Shown one piece after another: positions 1 to 11,186 of a stretch of 64,000 nucleotides of DNA. A program made the translations under genes and the position numbers. Position 1 is the stretch's first letter; every line of letters begins with the position of its first letter. Source of the stretch: Aegilops tauschii subsp. strangulata (taxonomy: Eukaryota > Streptophyta > Magnoliopsida > Poales > Poaceae); the NCBI RefSeq assembly GCF_002575655.3, contig NC_053039.3:242398622-242462621 (forward strand), in the 5' to 3' direction. The notes beneath the pieces are model-generated. The model saw only the letters and a program-made list of their open reading frames with translations. It was not told the DNA's origin and did no database searches.

Positions 1-3000
1 TCAACATGTCCTCCAAAATCTGGTTGACTCTCTCGGTCTGTCCATCTGTCTGTGGGTGAAATGCTGTACTAAATTCCAGCCTGGTTCCCAACATTTCATG
101 TAACTGCTTCCAAAACTTCGAGGTAAATTGGGTTCCTCTGTCTGATACAATGGTCCTCGGAACTCCATGCAAACATACTATCCGGGTCGTGTATATCTTT
201 GCCAACTTAGCACTGGTGTAAGTGGTCTTCACTGGAATGAAATGAGCCACTTTCGTCAAACGGTCGACTACAACCCATATCGAGTCATAGCCTGAACGAG
301 TCCTGGGTAATCCTGTGATAAAATCCATGCCTATTTTATCCCACTTCCATTCGGGTATCGGCAATGGCTGTAGCAATCCTGCTGGCTTCTGATGCTCTGC
401 CTTCACTCTCTGACATACATCACAAACTGCTACATACTCCGCAATATCCTTCTTCATTCCGGTCCACCAGAAAGTATTCTTCAAATCCAAATACATCTTG
501 GTATTCCCTGGGTGAATCGAGTACGGTGAATCATGAGCTTCTTGCAAAATCAACTTCCTGATCTCCGGATCATTTGGCACATATACGCGGTCCTCGAACC
601 ATAAGGTATCGTGCTCATCCTCACGAAATCCCTTGGCTTTTCCTTTGCTCATCTTCTCCTTTATCTCCTCAATCTCCTTGTCTGTCTTCTGAGCTTCTCT
701 GATCCTTTCCATCAAGGTAGACTGAATCTCCAATGTCGCTAAATAGCCTCTTGGAACTATCTCCAAACATAGCTCGCGTAGGTCCTCGGCTAACTCCTGA
801 GGTAACTCTCCGGTCATGAGGGTGTTAACATGACTCTTGCGGCTCAACGCGTCTGCTACTACGTTAGCCTTTCCAGGGTGATAATGCAATCTCATATCAT
901 AATCCTTGATGAGCTCCAACCATCTCCTCTGTCTGAGATTTAACTCCTTCTGCGTGAAAATGTACTTCAAACTCTTGTGATCCGTGTACACAATGGTTTC
1001 CGATGAGAAAATGTCTCCATGTCTTCAATGCATGCACCACGGCTGCTAATTCCAAATCATGCGTAGCATAATTCTTCTCATGGGGTTTAAGTTGTCGTGA
1101 AGCATATGACACAACTCTTCCTTCCTGCATAAGCACTGCTCCAAGTCCTCGACGTGAAGCGTCGCAATAAACTTCATAATCCTTGCGTTGATCTGGCAGA
1201 ATCAACACTGGTGAGGTAACCAATCGTTTCTTCAACTCTTGGAAACTAGCTTCACATTCCTCAGTCCAATTGAATTTGGTGTCCTTCTTGAATAGCTCAG
1301 TCATGGGCTTAGCAATCCTTGAGAAATTCTCAATGAATCTCCGGTAGTATCCTGCAAGTCCAAGAAAACTCCGGATTTCTCCAACTGCCGTGGGTGATTC
1401 CCAACTTGTCACGGTGTCAACCTTGGCAGGGTCTACTGCTATTCCCTCTCCAGAAATAACATGTCCAAGGAATCCAACTTCCTTCAGCCAAAACTCACAT
1501 TTGCTGAACTTGGCGTATAACTGATGTTCTCTGAGCTTCTCAAGTACTAATCGTAAATGCTCCTCATGCTCTTCTTCATCCTTGGAAAAGATTAAAATAT
1601 CATCAATGAACACCACGACGAACTTATCCAAAAACTCCATAAACACTTTGTTCATCAGGTTCATGAAATAGGCCGGTGCGTTAGTCAGTCCAAATGACAT
1701 AACAGTATACTCGTACAATCCATATCTGGTGGTAAATGCCGTCTTAGGTATATCCTGCTCTCGAATCTTTAACTGGTGGTATCCTGATCGTAGATCGATC
1801 TTGGAAAATACCTTAGCTCCTTGCAGGCGGTCAAACAAATCGTTGATCATCGGCAGTGGGTACTTGTTTTTGATGGTCACTTCATTCAATCCTCGGTAAT
1901 CAACAACCATCCTTAGTGATCCATCTTTCTTCTCCACTAGAAGTACTGGTGATCCCCAAGGTGACGAACTTGGGCGAATATAGCCTTTATCCAGTAACTC
2001 CTTGATCTGCTTCTTAACTTCCTCCAAATCCTTTGCGGGCATCCTGTACGGTCTCTTAGATATTGGCCCTGTGCCTGGCAAAAGTTCAATCAAGAACTCA
2101 ATGTCTCTATCCGGTGGCATGCCTGGCAACTCTTCTGGAAATACATCCGGATAATCTTTCACCACTGGTACTTTCTCCTGTACAACTCCTGATAAGGAAT
2201 TTACTTGAGTCCTCTTCGGCATATGCCGGGATACATACTTGATCCTTTTTCCTTCTGGGGTGGTAAGCAAAATCGTCTTGCTGGCACAATCGATGTTTCC
2301 TCCATACAACGATAGCCAATCCATTCCCAAAATCACATCCAAACCTTGCGATTCCAAAACAATGAGGTCTGAGGGGAAAACATGCCTACCAATGGCCAAT
2401 GGTATCTGAAAACATCCTTGGGTGGCCATATACTCTGCTCCTGGCGAGGTTACTAACATAGGGTTTCTGAGAACTTTGGTGGACATCTTAAACTTATTCA
2501 CGAATCCCCTTGATATGTATGAATGCGATGCACTAGTATCGAAAAGAACAGTTGCAGTAAATGACTTAACCAAAAACTTACCTATTACTGCATCAGGCTA
2601 AGCTTCAACCTCCTCCACGCTCACGTGGTTCACATGTCCTTTGTTGAACGGGTTCGGCTTCTTCCCAGAGCTTCCATTGCCATTTCCATTTTGGGCTTCA
2701 GGACATTCATTGGCATAATGTCCATTCTTCTGGCACTTAAAACAAGTGACTTGGCTCAGGTCCCTCTTGGCTGGGGTAGATGGGTTGGTGCGGTTCTGTC
2801 CGTTGCTTCCTCCATTCCCATTACCATTCTTGGATCCATTATGGTTGTGCGAACTACCTCCTCCATGGGTATGCTAAAACTGTCCTCCCGGCTTTAGGGT
2901 AAACTGAGGCTTCTGCTGAGCTCCTGAGTTATACTTCCCTTGTCCATACTTCCTCTTACGGTTTTCAATCTGCTGTTGCTTCCCTTCAATCATGAGAGCT

Positions 3001-3626
3001 CTATCTACCAGCTCCTGGTAGTTGTTGAAAGTTGCTACCATCAACTGCATGCTCAGTTCATCATTCAGTCCTTCCAAAAACTTCTCTTGCTTGGCAGCAT
3101 CTGTAGCAACGTCATCTGGTGCATAACGTGCTAACTTACTGAATTCCTCCACATACTGGCCTACGGTGCGTCCTCCTTGGCGTAGGTTGCGAAACTCACG
3201 CTTCTTCATAGCCATAGCTCCTGCTGAAACATGGGCTATACGGAAAGCTTGCTGAAACTGGTCCCATGTGACAGTGTCAATAGGGTGTGTGGCTGTATAA
3301 TTCTCCCACCATGATGCTGCGGGTCCATCAAGCTGATGTGCGGCAAAACGCACTCTTTCCGCATCTGTGCATCCTGCAGTGGTCAACTCCCTTCCAACTT
3401 TGCGGAGCCAATCATCCGCTACAATCGGCTCGGTGCTACTGGAAAACACCGGCGGGTTTAGCCTCAAGAAACGGGCTAAGTGATCAACAGGTGGTGGTGG
3501 CGGTGGGTTGTTGTTGTTGTTGTTGCCTTGGTTCTGAACTAACACTTGCATCAGGGCATTCTGTTGCTGAATCAACTGGGTGATCTCTGGCGGGAAAACA
3601 AATCCGGTGTCGCGTCTCGGAGGCAT
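1..3626 (-). pseudogene. Broken gag-pol polyprotein of the chromovirus
   Basis: The frame starts with MPPRRDTGF at 3626. The gag capsid-like part covers about residues 1-250 and is closed by TAG at 2874-2876. The same frame then reads a CX2CX4HX4C zinc knuckle (CFKCQKNGHYANEC, 2703-2744) and meets a second TAG at 2598-2600. It stays in frame through the protease ([12 protein letters not shown]), the RT with FIDDI (about 1587-1614) and the start of RNase H. A frameshift near 1000-1015 moves the rest of RNase H and the integrase into another minus frame, which is open to position 1. The last residues visible are the integrase core motif [17 protein letters not shown]. gag and pol therefore form one continuous frame apart from the lesions, as is usual for this group. 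It was a cytoplasmic virus-like-particle polyprotein; now dead. Confidence 0.9.
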
Positions 3627-3826
3627 CTGATAGGTTTAGAAAAGATGAGAGTTAAGAATAGAATGAGGTCTAGAGAGAAAACACTACCCATATGCTCATG
3701 AGACAAATTCAATCAATATCACTCAATCAATCCAAACAAGGCAAAACAATCGATCTAACTAGCGTTACAAAGTGCTTGAACTATACTATTGAATGGGGGA
3801 AAAACTACTACTGATATGGTGGTCTA

Positions 3827-4558
3827 CTAAAAATTCTGATCCGTTGAAGACTCCATGATGTCTGCTCCAGCTTCATCAATCCATTCGTCTTCACTTGGTT
3901 CCGAGTCGGTGTCCTCGATGATGATGTAATTATCCAGACAAGTGCATTCGTCGACTTCTGCTTTTGGCACTGGATTTTCCACGAATGCTCCAATCTTATT
4001 TTCCAGGTCGTCAATCTTCCCTACTAGTGCGTTGATTTCCTCCAAGTAATCTTCGCGTGTAGTCTTAAGTTCTTCTTGGAGTTCCTTGATCTTCGTGAAT
4101 GCCTTCTTCAGTTCTTCCTTGTCCGTGCACATCTGGTTTTCCTGGCGTCGGATATGTTGGTTCTGCTCCTGGATGAAAGCTGCAATTGATCCATCCTTCT
4201 TGGTCTTCATCATCTCTCATTGCGCGTCTCGACGTCCACAAATCTGATAAATTGTATCCTTAAGCTCCTGGTGGTAGACTTCTCCGATGCGTCCCATGGC
4301 GATGTGTGCGGCCATGCTCTTCCCTAAACTCCGAGTTGGTGCTTCGAAAACCAATCTCATGGGTTCAGTAACTGGCTCAAACGTCCTTCCTGGAATGATA
4401 ACTTGAATCTTCCAGCTCTCCTCTTCAGGTAATGTGGCGTTGTAGGTTCCGGTGATGCTTGGTATCCCTATGTTCAAGTACTTGGTGACTTCCTTCAAAT
4501 GTCGACCAAACGGCGTGTCTTCATCCGGTTGCATGAACTTGCTCCTTGCATTCGCCAT
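3827..4558 (-). pseudogene. Extra ORF between PBS and gag of the chromovirus (aORF)
   Basis: Two ORFs (4558-4217, 113 aa, starting MANARSKFMQ; and 4213-3827, 128 aa) lie in the same frame, separated only by TGA at 4214-4216, so they read as one former ORF of about 244 codons. The first part has a beta-rich stretch and the segment SLGKSMAAHIAMGRI. The second has a heptad-rich acidic and lysine-rich stretch (about residues 140-190) typical of a coiled coil, then an acidic tail. It lies between the primer binding site and gag, on the element's coding strand. I do not recognise a catalytic domain. From memory, similar leader ORFs occur in other cereal gypsy elements; their role is unknown to me. 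TGG to TGA is the simplest explanation of the stop. Confidence 0.65.
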
Positions 4559-4650
4559 TCCTAAAAGAGTAGAAAGTGGAGAGGGGTCAGAAATGAGAAG
4601 AGAGGAGCTTTCTAGGGCTTAAGCTTAGTGGTCGTGTCCTATAGTCAGCG

Positions 4651-4665
4651 TGTGCTCTAATACCA
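4651..4665 (-). other. Primer binding site (initiator Met-tRNA type)
   Basis: Immediately inside the LTR the minus strand reads TGGTATTAGAGCACA, one base off the TGGTATCAGAGC typical of sites complementary to the 3' end of plant initiator methionine tRNA. Five bases separate it from the LTR end. This gives the direction of reverse transcription and confirms 4670 as the inner LTR border. Confidence 0.8.
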
Positions 4666-4669
4666 ACTT

Positions 4670-7426
4670 TGTAGCGACCAGACCTCAAATGGCCTGTGCT
4701 GCTGTGCACCAGTGTCATCCCTGGATCAGTAATGCTGACACGCACAGTACAAATGGAGGATTTATAACAGAGTAGCAATCACACACTTATTACATCGAAT
4801 AACTCCGAAGAGCTTAAGTATGATAAGCATGGCTTAAGGCCATCTAATAACGATAACAGCGGAAGACTTGGAAGATAAGTGAGTCCATCAACTCCAGCGG
4901 CATCACTGAGTATAAGACCACGACCTAAGGCATCTTACTCGTCGTCTGAAAAGTCTGCAACATGAAACATTGCAGCCCGACAACGGGTCAGCACATAGAA
5001 TATGCTGGCAATGTAACACATAGAGAGTAATGAATAACAATGCTATACTACATGCATATATGGCTGGTGGAAAGCTCTATGGTTACAGTTTTTGCGAAAA
5101 GCCAATTTTATCCTACTTCAAAGGAATAAATTTTATTTAACTATCATAGTGGTTGTGAAACATTGAGATGGTTGACAGCATCTCAATCCCAATTAAAAAG
5201 TCATCAATAACCCAACAAAATTAATTAGAAGTAACATAGTGATGAGATTCACATGATAATCCAGGTACTAGATACTCAAGTTTTCCATAACCGGGGACAC
5301 GGCTAACCATGATTAGTTTGTGCACTCTGCAGAGGTTTGTGCACTTTTCCCCACAAGACTTGATCTCCTCCGTTGGATTACTCGCACTACATGGTGTTTG
5401 AGTAACGGATGACCAAGACACAGTCTTTCAGAAGTGTTTGCACCTTACGTATGGGTAGACAGTTACACCTACTTTCCCCTACATCTGCTAGTCTACCACT
5501 GTAAGAGTTCACACAACTTAGTCAACTATGCTAGAGCCCATAATAGCTTGTGGCTGCACACGGAAGTTTCTAGCATGAATAATCTCATGATCCCTTTGAA
5601 CCTGGGTGGCGGTCCAAAAGAAAAACAGGCAATCCTGGAATACCCAGGTACCTCAATCCACCCATATGTGAGTTTAAGTTGCCACCTTAAGTAAACCATT
5701 AATTAACAATCTCACATCTGTCATGAATTTCACTCAAACCCAATCCACGTCTACGAGCATAGCATGGCAATATAATAGCAACGTAGAAGTAACTCCCAAG
5801 GGTTTGAATAGAAAACAAGTAATAGGTTCTACCTCAACTACTTCCCAATACCCACAATTTAATTAGATCCTAATCATGCAATGTTTGAGGAAAACAGATC
5901 TAATGCAATAAAACTGGGTATGAACGGGATATGATCAAAGTGTTACTTGCCTTGCTGATGATCCGCAAAACCTAGCGATTCGAAGTAACAAGCGGCACAC
6001 TCCGGGTACTCTATCGCAAACAAACAAGCATACAATCAGTACTCATCTAATGCACAGGTAAAACTCGAATGAAAGATCCAACCAGAAAGTTCAACTTAAG
6101 AACTCCGGTTTGCAAAAAGAATCAACTCGAAAGAAGCAAAGAAAGTCAAACGGCGAAAGAAAGAAACTTCGTTTGCTAATATGGATCTAGGTCAAATTTT
6201 ACTGTAGCAAAAACTTGTTTGAGTAGGTTACACGGAAAGAGAATTTCGAGATGAAACTCTAGGCGCTTGAATCGCCTGATTCCGATAAACGAGCAAGAAG
6301 TTAAACAGAATCGAAGATTCAATCAGAAATCGAATCTGAGAAAATAATGAGAAAAATCCGACGAAAAAGAAAAACGGACGAACGGTTAAATAACGGACGT
6401 TCGTTAACAGAGAAAAACCGACGAACGCGTTCGTTAAAACGAACGGTTCAGTGAACGCTCGTAAAATAATAAAACCGAACAAAAACTGATCTAGGGTTTT
6501 TTTTAAAACAAAGGGTTTTTTTTTAAATAAAACCGGCGATGAACGGGGCAGGCAGTACCTCGTCGGAGCGGGGGTTCCGGCGGGGCTCCGGCTCGGGGCG
6601 AGGGGCGGCGAGGGGCACGGGGCTCGGGGCTCGGGGGGGTGCGAGGGGGCGGCTCCGGCGGCGGCAACCGGCGGCGGCGGCGGCTCCCGAGTGCGGGCGG
6701 CGGCGGCGGCAAGACGAGCGGCGGCGGCGGCGGGCAAGGCGACGGCGGCGGCGGCTAGATGAGAGAAAGGGGGGGTTGAGGGGTATATAAAGGGGGGGGT
6801 GCTCCGGTGGCTTGGGGAAGGGGCGGGCGAGCGGGGCGGCTCCCGTGTCCATGGCGGACACGGCGGCGCGGCGGCCGTGCGGGGAGAGGAGAGGGGCGAG
6901 GCGGGCCGTCGGCTGGGCCTTTGGCCCAGTCGGCGCGCGGGCGTTTTTTTTTAATAAGTTCCGCGGAAAATAATTCGTAGAAAAATAAATAAAAATCAGA
7001 AAAATATGAAATAAATTTTTCCCGTCTAGTTAGAAAATCTAGAATAGGGTGCACATTTTTATAATCCAAAATAAATATTTTGAAAACATGCAAAAAAAAT
7101 TAATGCAATAAAAATTGCAAATAAAATCCAAATAAATTCCAAATAATGATTTTAACATTTTTCCTCCAGTATTTCAATTGTTTTGGAGAAGTCATATTTT
7201 CTCCTCTCGTTTATTTAAAATGAAATATTTTTCCGGAGAGAAAAATAATTAAAACCACAATCCTCATTTGAAAATCAAATTTGAAAATTCGAGAAAATCC
7301 CCAACTCTCTCCGAGGGTCCTTGAGTTGCGTAGGATTTATCGAGGATTTGTCAAAATGCAACAAAACATGATATGCAATGATTATCTATGTATAACATTC
7401 CAAATTGAAAATTTTGGGATGTTACA
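4670..7426 (-). repeat. 5' LTR of the chromovirus (2757 bp)
   Basis: On the minus strand the repeat starts TGTAACATCCCAAAATTTTC at 7426 and ends GGTCTGGTCGCTACA at 4670, giving TG...CA ends. The same sequence recurs in the opposite orientation as a solo LTR at 41853-44582, which fixes both borders. It has a strongly GC-rich, (GCC)n-like block at 6540-6950 with a TATATAAA-like element at 6784-6792, at the position where the solo copy carries TATTTATA; this is probably the core promoter and start of the RNA leader. ORFs predicted through this block are compositional artefacts. Confidence 0.93.
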
Positions 7427-7671
7427 CACCATCCCTATTCGATGTAGCAAATTTTGTGCTTGGAACAAATCTTCAGAAGGGTGACGAGACGCTGGCATTA
7501 AGGTCGTCTGGATGGGAGAATTATCCCTTGACGTATGAGCGGATAAAATATGCTGCCCTCGATGCCCGTGTGAGTTTCGAGATAGCTGCAAGGTCCAGAG
7601 AGCTTGTTGCGAAGCCATCTCCCACAGAAAATGAGAACAAGAAGAAGAAGAAGAAGAAGAAGAAGCACTAG
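7427..7671 (+). pseudogene. 3' end of a WRN-like 3'-5' exonuclease (DnaQ fold) gene, cut by the retrotransposon
   Basis: The open frame enters directly from the LTR border and runs to TAG at 7669-7671, coding about 80 residues. It contains NFVLGTNLQKGDE, LRSSGWENYPLTYERIKY and YAALDARVSFEIAAR. The Y-x3-D in KYAALDA is the Exo III motif of the DEDDy exonuclease family, and the surrounding words resemble the C-terminal part of plant Werner-syndrome-like exonuclease proteins. The protein ends with a lysine run coded by an AAG microsatellite (7639-7665). The LTR begins in the middle of the coding exon, so the rest of the gene (Exo I and II motifs, start) must lie left of the window or be lost. 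The fragment could also be part of a relic older than the insertion. Confidence 0.75.
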
Positions 7672-7837
7672 CAGCAGGGCATTATGGATGGATGAACTAT
7701 TTCCTCTCTTGTAAAAAATGTATTCCCTCTCTGTGTATATTGATATAGATGGACTATTTCGATGGTGTGCATGTCTTTGGAACAAGTAGTAGCGTGGGTC
7801 CGCTTGACTATAAGGAGCTATTTATCCACCTAGCTTT
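7672..7837 (+). other. 3' flank of the exonuclease fragment
   Basis: No ORF of note. It reads like a 3' UTR (ATGGATGGATGAACTATTTC, then AT-rich sequence with TGTATATTGATATAG). I see no clear AATAAA. Confidence 0.35.
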
Positions 7838-8420
7838 CTCTACTACTCCTTCCAGTGATCGGTATGCAATGCATGTGTCCGTAGACATGACAGCTTGTCC
7901 ATGGAAGTTCAACTACGGCGACCATCACGTATCATCCACTACCACTCGCGATTCCCACGACGCCGCTCCAACCCACGGCACCACGTCCCCCGACGTGCGC
8001 CTCACCCCTCTCGGCCGCACCGCCCCTCTGCCTTTGTGTGCATGACATGTGGGCCAACTGAAATGCGGTGAGCATCAAGTTTCTACCACAGCCACACGCG
8101 ATTCCCATGACGCTGCTCGAACCCATGACACCACATGTCCCCCGACCCGCGGCTTACCCCTCTCGGCCCACTGCCCCTCTGCCTTCGGGAGCATTACATG
8201 TGGACCAGCCACCTATCAGGTCCACATGTTATTGACTCAAAGGCAGGTGTCGTAAGGTGCTGAAGCTTAGACCTGAGGGCCCCGAGAGGTAAATGTAACT
8301 CCTGCGCCAGGCCTTGTGGTGCTACCGCTGCACGAACTCGTGGCAAACTCGAGATTTGTTTCTTTACTATACATGCACGCAACGATTTAATGGACATTGT
8401 AATCTCAACATGTGATGGGG
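7838..8420 (+). repeat. Unclassified repeat, copy 1 (also at 10018-10730)
   Basis: A stretch including GGTATGCAATGCATGTGTC, GACATGACAGCTTGTCC and CCGAGAGGTAAATGTAACTC is repeated with divergence and small indels at 10018-10730. Within copy 1, 7905-8045 and 8070-8215 also resemble each other (CACGCGATTCCCA-TGACG, CCCCTCTGCCTT, ACATGTGGGCCA). Short ORFs on both strands reflect the GC-rich repeat and have no recognised domain. It may be a duplicated promoter or leader of a gene, or an old non-coding transposon. Confidence 0.55.
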
Positions 8421-8479
8421 AGCTCTAAATTTGAATTTGAAACTTATAAAACAAAAAAAATTCAAAACAAATAAACTGG

Positions 8480-9045
8480 GAGAGAGGGAGTATACCACTG
8501 GATGTGTCCCATACGAAACAAGTCCCCTGGTTTGTCACTGCGAAGATGCGGTTAGAAAGGAGCACAGTGTCTTCGTACTCGTACGGCAACAAATCGGTCG
8601 TAGACTGCATCGTCCACCTTTGGCCGCCATGTGCAAGGTTCGTGCTATCTTCTTCAATCTCACAGTGGTTCCATCGTACCAATTCAGGAGGTGGCCCGTT
8701 GCATGGCTGATCCCAATGTTGGGCAAAGGTTCCACGGGAACGGTGTCACCGTTGTAAACGTTGTGCAAATTGATGTTGGTACCCTCCCGTACATATGCAA
8801 GCCAATCTCCACTCGCACCGAGCCTAACCTGTGAAACAGTGGGCAGGGGGAGAATTAGGAAATGGACACGGAAGTAGTCTTTAGAATGCATTTACTACAT
8901 GATCAAACTCATCTTACCTGCTCATCAAACAAAATCCGAGTGCCCCTCAACGTCGGCATTTCAAGGGGTGTCAACTTGCAACTATGGCCATGCCGCGCTG
9001 GAGAGACCCCCAAGGAAACATCCTCGTGCGTTGGACAGAACATCA
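8480..9045 (-). pseudogene. F-box/DUF295-like gene fragment with one intron, deleted and frameshifted
   Basis: Reading minus, an exon fragment (about 9045-8918) codes LTPLEMPTLRGTRILFDEQ and ends at a donor CAG/GTAAGA. An 89-bp intron (8917-8829) ends TTTCACAG, and the next exon starts at 8828 with VRLGASGDWLAYVREG and continues NINLHNVYNGD. After LLNWYDGTTVRLKKIA the frame breaks and resumes in another frame as GGQRWTMQS and LLPYEYEDTVLLSNRIFAVT, then GTCFVWDTSSG. The word pattern (GWLAWV-like, a basic-acidic turn, FVWD ending) is that of grass F-box proteins with DUF295/kelch-like C-termini. The F-box is missing, removed where the MITE-like repeat at 9028-9190 abuts. A deletion next to KKIA explains the frameshift. 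Identification is from memory of the family and moderately sure. Confidence 0.6.
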
Positions 9046-9192
9046 AGATGCATTTGTATGAGTAGTTTATCTTGTGAGAGAAAATGATGAACGAGGAAAG
9101 GCCTTATTTGCAAATGTGGAGTGGGGTGTAGGTTTCTTTTTGCAAAATTGCCACAGTTTTCTTCCTATCCATCAGATATAAATCGGTCCGCC
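9028..9192 (-). mobile_element. MITE-like repeat family 1, truncated copy
   Basis: Reverse-orientation copy starting near CTCGTGCGTTGGACAGAAC and AAGATGCATTTGTATGAGTA, including GGAAAGGCCTTATTTGCAAA and TTCCTATCCATCAGATATAA. It stops at CGCCTATAAAAAAGCAGAG, where a copy in the opposite direction begins. Confidence 0.6.
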
Positions 9193-9391
9193 TATAAAAA
9201 AGCAGAGTTCGTGATGATGGTGTGCCTGCCATCCTGCAATATGCCGTCCGATCTATATCTAACGGATAGGAAGGAAACTATGACAATTTACCCGCACTCC
9301 TCTCCACATTTGCAGATAAGGCCTTCCTTCGTTCATCCTTTTCTCCCACAAGATCTTGATGTTCCGTGCAACGCACGGGCATCTTGCTAGT
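9193..9391 (+). mobile_element. MITE-like repeat family 1, copy
   Basis: Forward copy: CAGAGTTCGTGATGATGG, TGCCTGCCATCCTGCAATAT, ACGGATAGGAAGGAAACTAT, AAGGCCTTCCTTCGTTCATC, ending ACGCACGGGCATCTTGCTAGT. Compared with the copy at 16048 it lacks the AAACTACTCATACAAATGCA segment. Confidence 0.65.
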
Positions 9392-9535
9392 ATAAGAGGG
9401 GTGTGGGTATTTTTTTGCAAAATTGCCATAGTTTCCTTCCTATCCGCCAGATATAAATCAGACGGCCTATACTGCAGGATGGCAGGCACACCATCATCAA
9501 CAACTCTGTTTTTTTATAAGAGTAGAGTAGAGATA
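9392..9535 (-). mobile_element. MITE-like repeat family 1, truncated copy
   Basis: Reverse copy beginning at GAGGGGTGTGGGTATTTTTT and running to ACAACTCTGTTTTTTTATAA and GAGTAGAGTAGAG. Its tail-to-tail junction with the previous copy gives a -/+/- triplet between 9028 and 9535. Confidence 0.65.
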
Positions 9536-9554
9536 GAGATACAAACTACTACTA

Positions 9555-9725
9555 CCAATGTGCTGGCCCGTGCGTTGCAATGGATCCAAAGTAGTAGAAT
9601 AATACTTGTTCACGGGCTTGAAATATAAACACTCTAGTTTTGATATACATATATCAGTAAAAGTAAATCATGCTTCACTCAAAATATATTCCTCGGGCTG
9701 TTTTGATGGTTTGAAGATAACAGGT
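9555..9725 (+). mobile_element. MITE-like repeat family 2, truncated copy
   Basis: Contains GCCCGTGCGTTGCAATGGAT, AAAGTAGTAGAATAATACTT, TTCACTCAAAATATATTCCT and GGCTGTTTTGATG, all shared in order with 11187-11525 and 14768-15107. It is truncated after GAAGATAACAGG. Confidence 0.6.
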
Positions 9726-10017
9726 TTTAAAAAAATTGGAGCTGTTTTTTTTAACATTGTGTAGCGTGGCACGGCATCCGGTGCACCTAATCGTCTGGAA
9801 AAAAAATTGAGTTTGGCTCGGTGGTACACCCTGCGGCAAGATGCCTGTGTGGCCTTCTTCTATAACTAGCAAGATGCCCGTGCATTACAGGGAACATCAA
9901 GATACATTTTTTTTACAAAACACCTGTTGTGATTGACCCTTGCAGGAGTAATCCCATGTGTAAAAACTAATGATATCTCGAGAATTTTATCGGAAAAATG
10001 GTATCTTTGGAACAAGT
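9726..10017. other. Spacer with repeat scraps, no gene seen
   Basis: Contains TAACTAGCAAGATGCCCGTG (around 9866-9885), the terminal motif of the local MITE-like families, but no full copy. No supported ORF. Confidence 0.4.
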
Positions 10018-10730
10018 TTCTCTACTACTGCTCCTTGCACTGAGCGGTATGCAATGCATGTGTCAGCAGACATGACAGCTTGTCCGTGGAAGTTGAACCA
10101 CAACCACCATCATGTTTCTTGTTTCTACCACTGCCACACCCACACGCGATTCCCACAATGCCGCTCCAACCCACGACACGGCGTCCCCTGATGTGCGCCT
10201 CATCCCTCTCGGCCCCACCGCTCCTCTGCCTTTGTGTGCATGACATGCGGGCCAGCTGAACTGCGGCGACCATCAACTTTCTACCACAGCCACACCCGAT
10301 TGGATGTGGTTTGCCTGCTCCGATCCATAATCCCGCACCATCGAATTTTCATCCAGCGGCTGTGAGACATTTCGTCCCGGGCATCAATCCTTAGCTGGAG
10401 TACTTCTGTACTACAGGTAGTACCCGCCGGTGTGGCCATCTAAGCCTCGTAATGCCTCGACGCCCAGCTGTGGCACCCTCGCCACGGCCACACCACCATC
10501 GGCCGGTTCATCTCGAACGAGTGAGTCGCGAACCACGCCACCACCATGAGAATGACATGTGGGCCAGCCGCATTTAAGATCCGCATGCCATTGACTCATA
10601 GGCCGGTGCACGAAGCCATTGAAGCTCGGTCCCGTGGGCCCCGAGAGGGAAATGTAACTCCTGCGGCAGGCCTTGTGGTGCTCCCGTAGTACGAGCTCGT
10701 GCCAAACCCGGATGAGATTTGGTAACCAAC
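10018..10730 (+). repeat. Unclassified repeat, copy 2
   Basis: Diverged second copy of 7838-8420: GGTATGCAATGCATGTGTC, GACATGACAGCTTGTCC, CATGACATGCGGGCCAGCTG and CCGAGAGGGAAATGTAACTC occur in the same order. Additional sequence (about 10300-10560) is absent from copy 1. Short ORFs on both strands have no recognised domain. Confidence 0.55.
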
Positions 10731-10807
10731 TAGTAAGCTACATGTTCTAAAAAAAACCTAGTAAGCTACACATGCATTGCACGCATGTGATTTGGTAACC
10801 AAATCTC

Positions 10808-10855
10808 TACTCTCTATATCTATATCTATATCTATATCTATCTATATCTATACTC
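10808..10855. repeat. TATATC microsatellite
   Basis: About 8 units of TCTATA with one shortened unit, followed by CTCTTATAAAAAATAGAGTT, the start of a truncated family-1 MITE-like copy. Confidence 0.85.
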
Positions 10856-11186
10856 TTATAAAAAATAGAGTTGGTGATGATTTCAAATGGAGCCCCATCT
10901 TGCTAGTTATGAATAAATAACACTCTATCAACGAGCCCCATCAGACACTAAATTTCTTGGCTTTCGTGCTACAGCTAGATCTTCCCCTTGTTTCTGTTTT
11001 GCAACCCGGCGGCGAGCGGGGTGCGGTTTGCCAATGGTCGGTTTGCTCAACGGCGGTCCCACATGAAAGTGAAAATGCTAGGCAACACGCCTTCCCTAGC
11101 TATGTGGCGTGCCGGACGGGCCGTCGAGTACTCCCGATTCCTGGGCGTGTGGGGGTGCGACGCGAACGCGGTAGGCCTTTTCCTTT

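Larger units (their letters stand above)
1..7426 (-). mobile_element. Ty3/gypsy chromovirus-type LTR retrotransposon, 5' part
   Basis: Read on the minus strand, the order is LTR (7426-4670), primer binding site, extra leader ORF (4558-3827), then gag-protease-RT-RNase H-integrase running off the window at position 1. That domain order with integrase last is the Ty3/gypsy arrangement. The RT ([18 protein letters not shown]) and gag style suggest the Tekay/Del chromovirus group; the chromodomain that would prove this lies outside the window, so this is inference. The element interrupts a plus-strand exonuclease gene, with CACCA (7427-7431) expected as the right target-site copy. Several nonsense codons and a frameshift show it is not autonomous today. 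Confidence 0.9.

Noticed and set aside
6228..7093. Proline/arginine-rich ORFs in the LTR
   Set aside because: (GCC)n-type composition inside a proven LTR; the solo copy gives different products at the same place.
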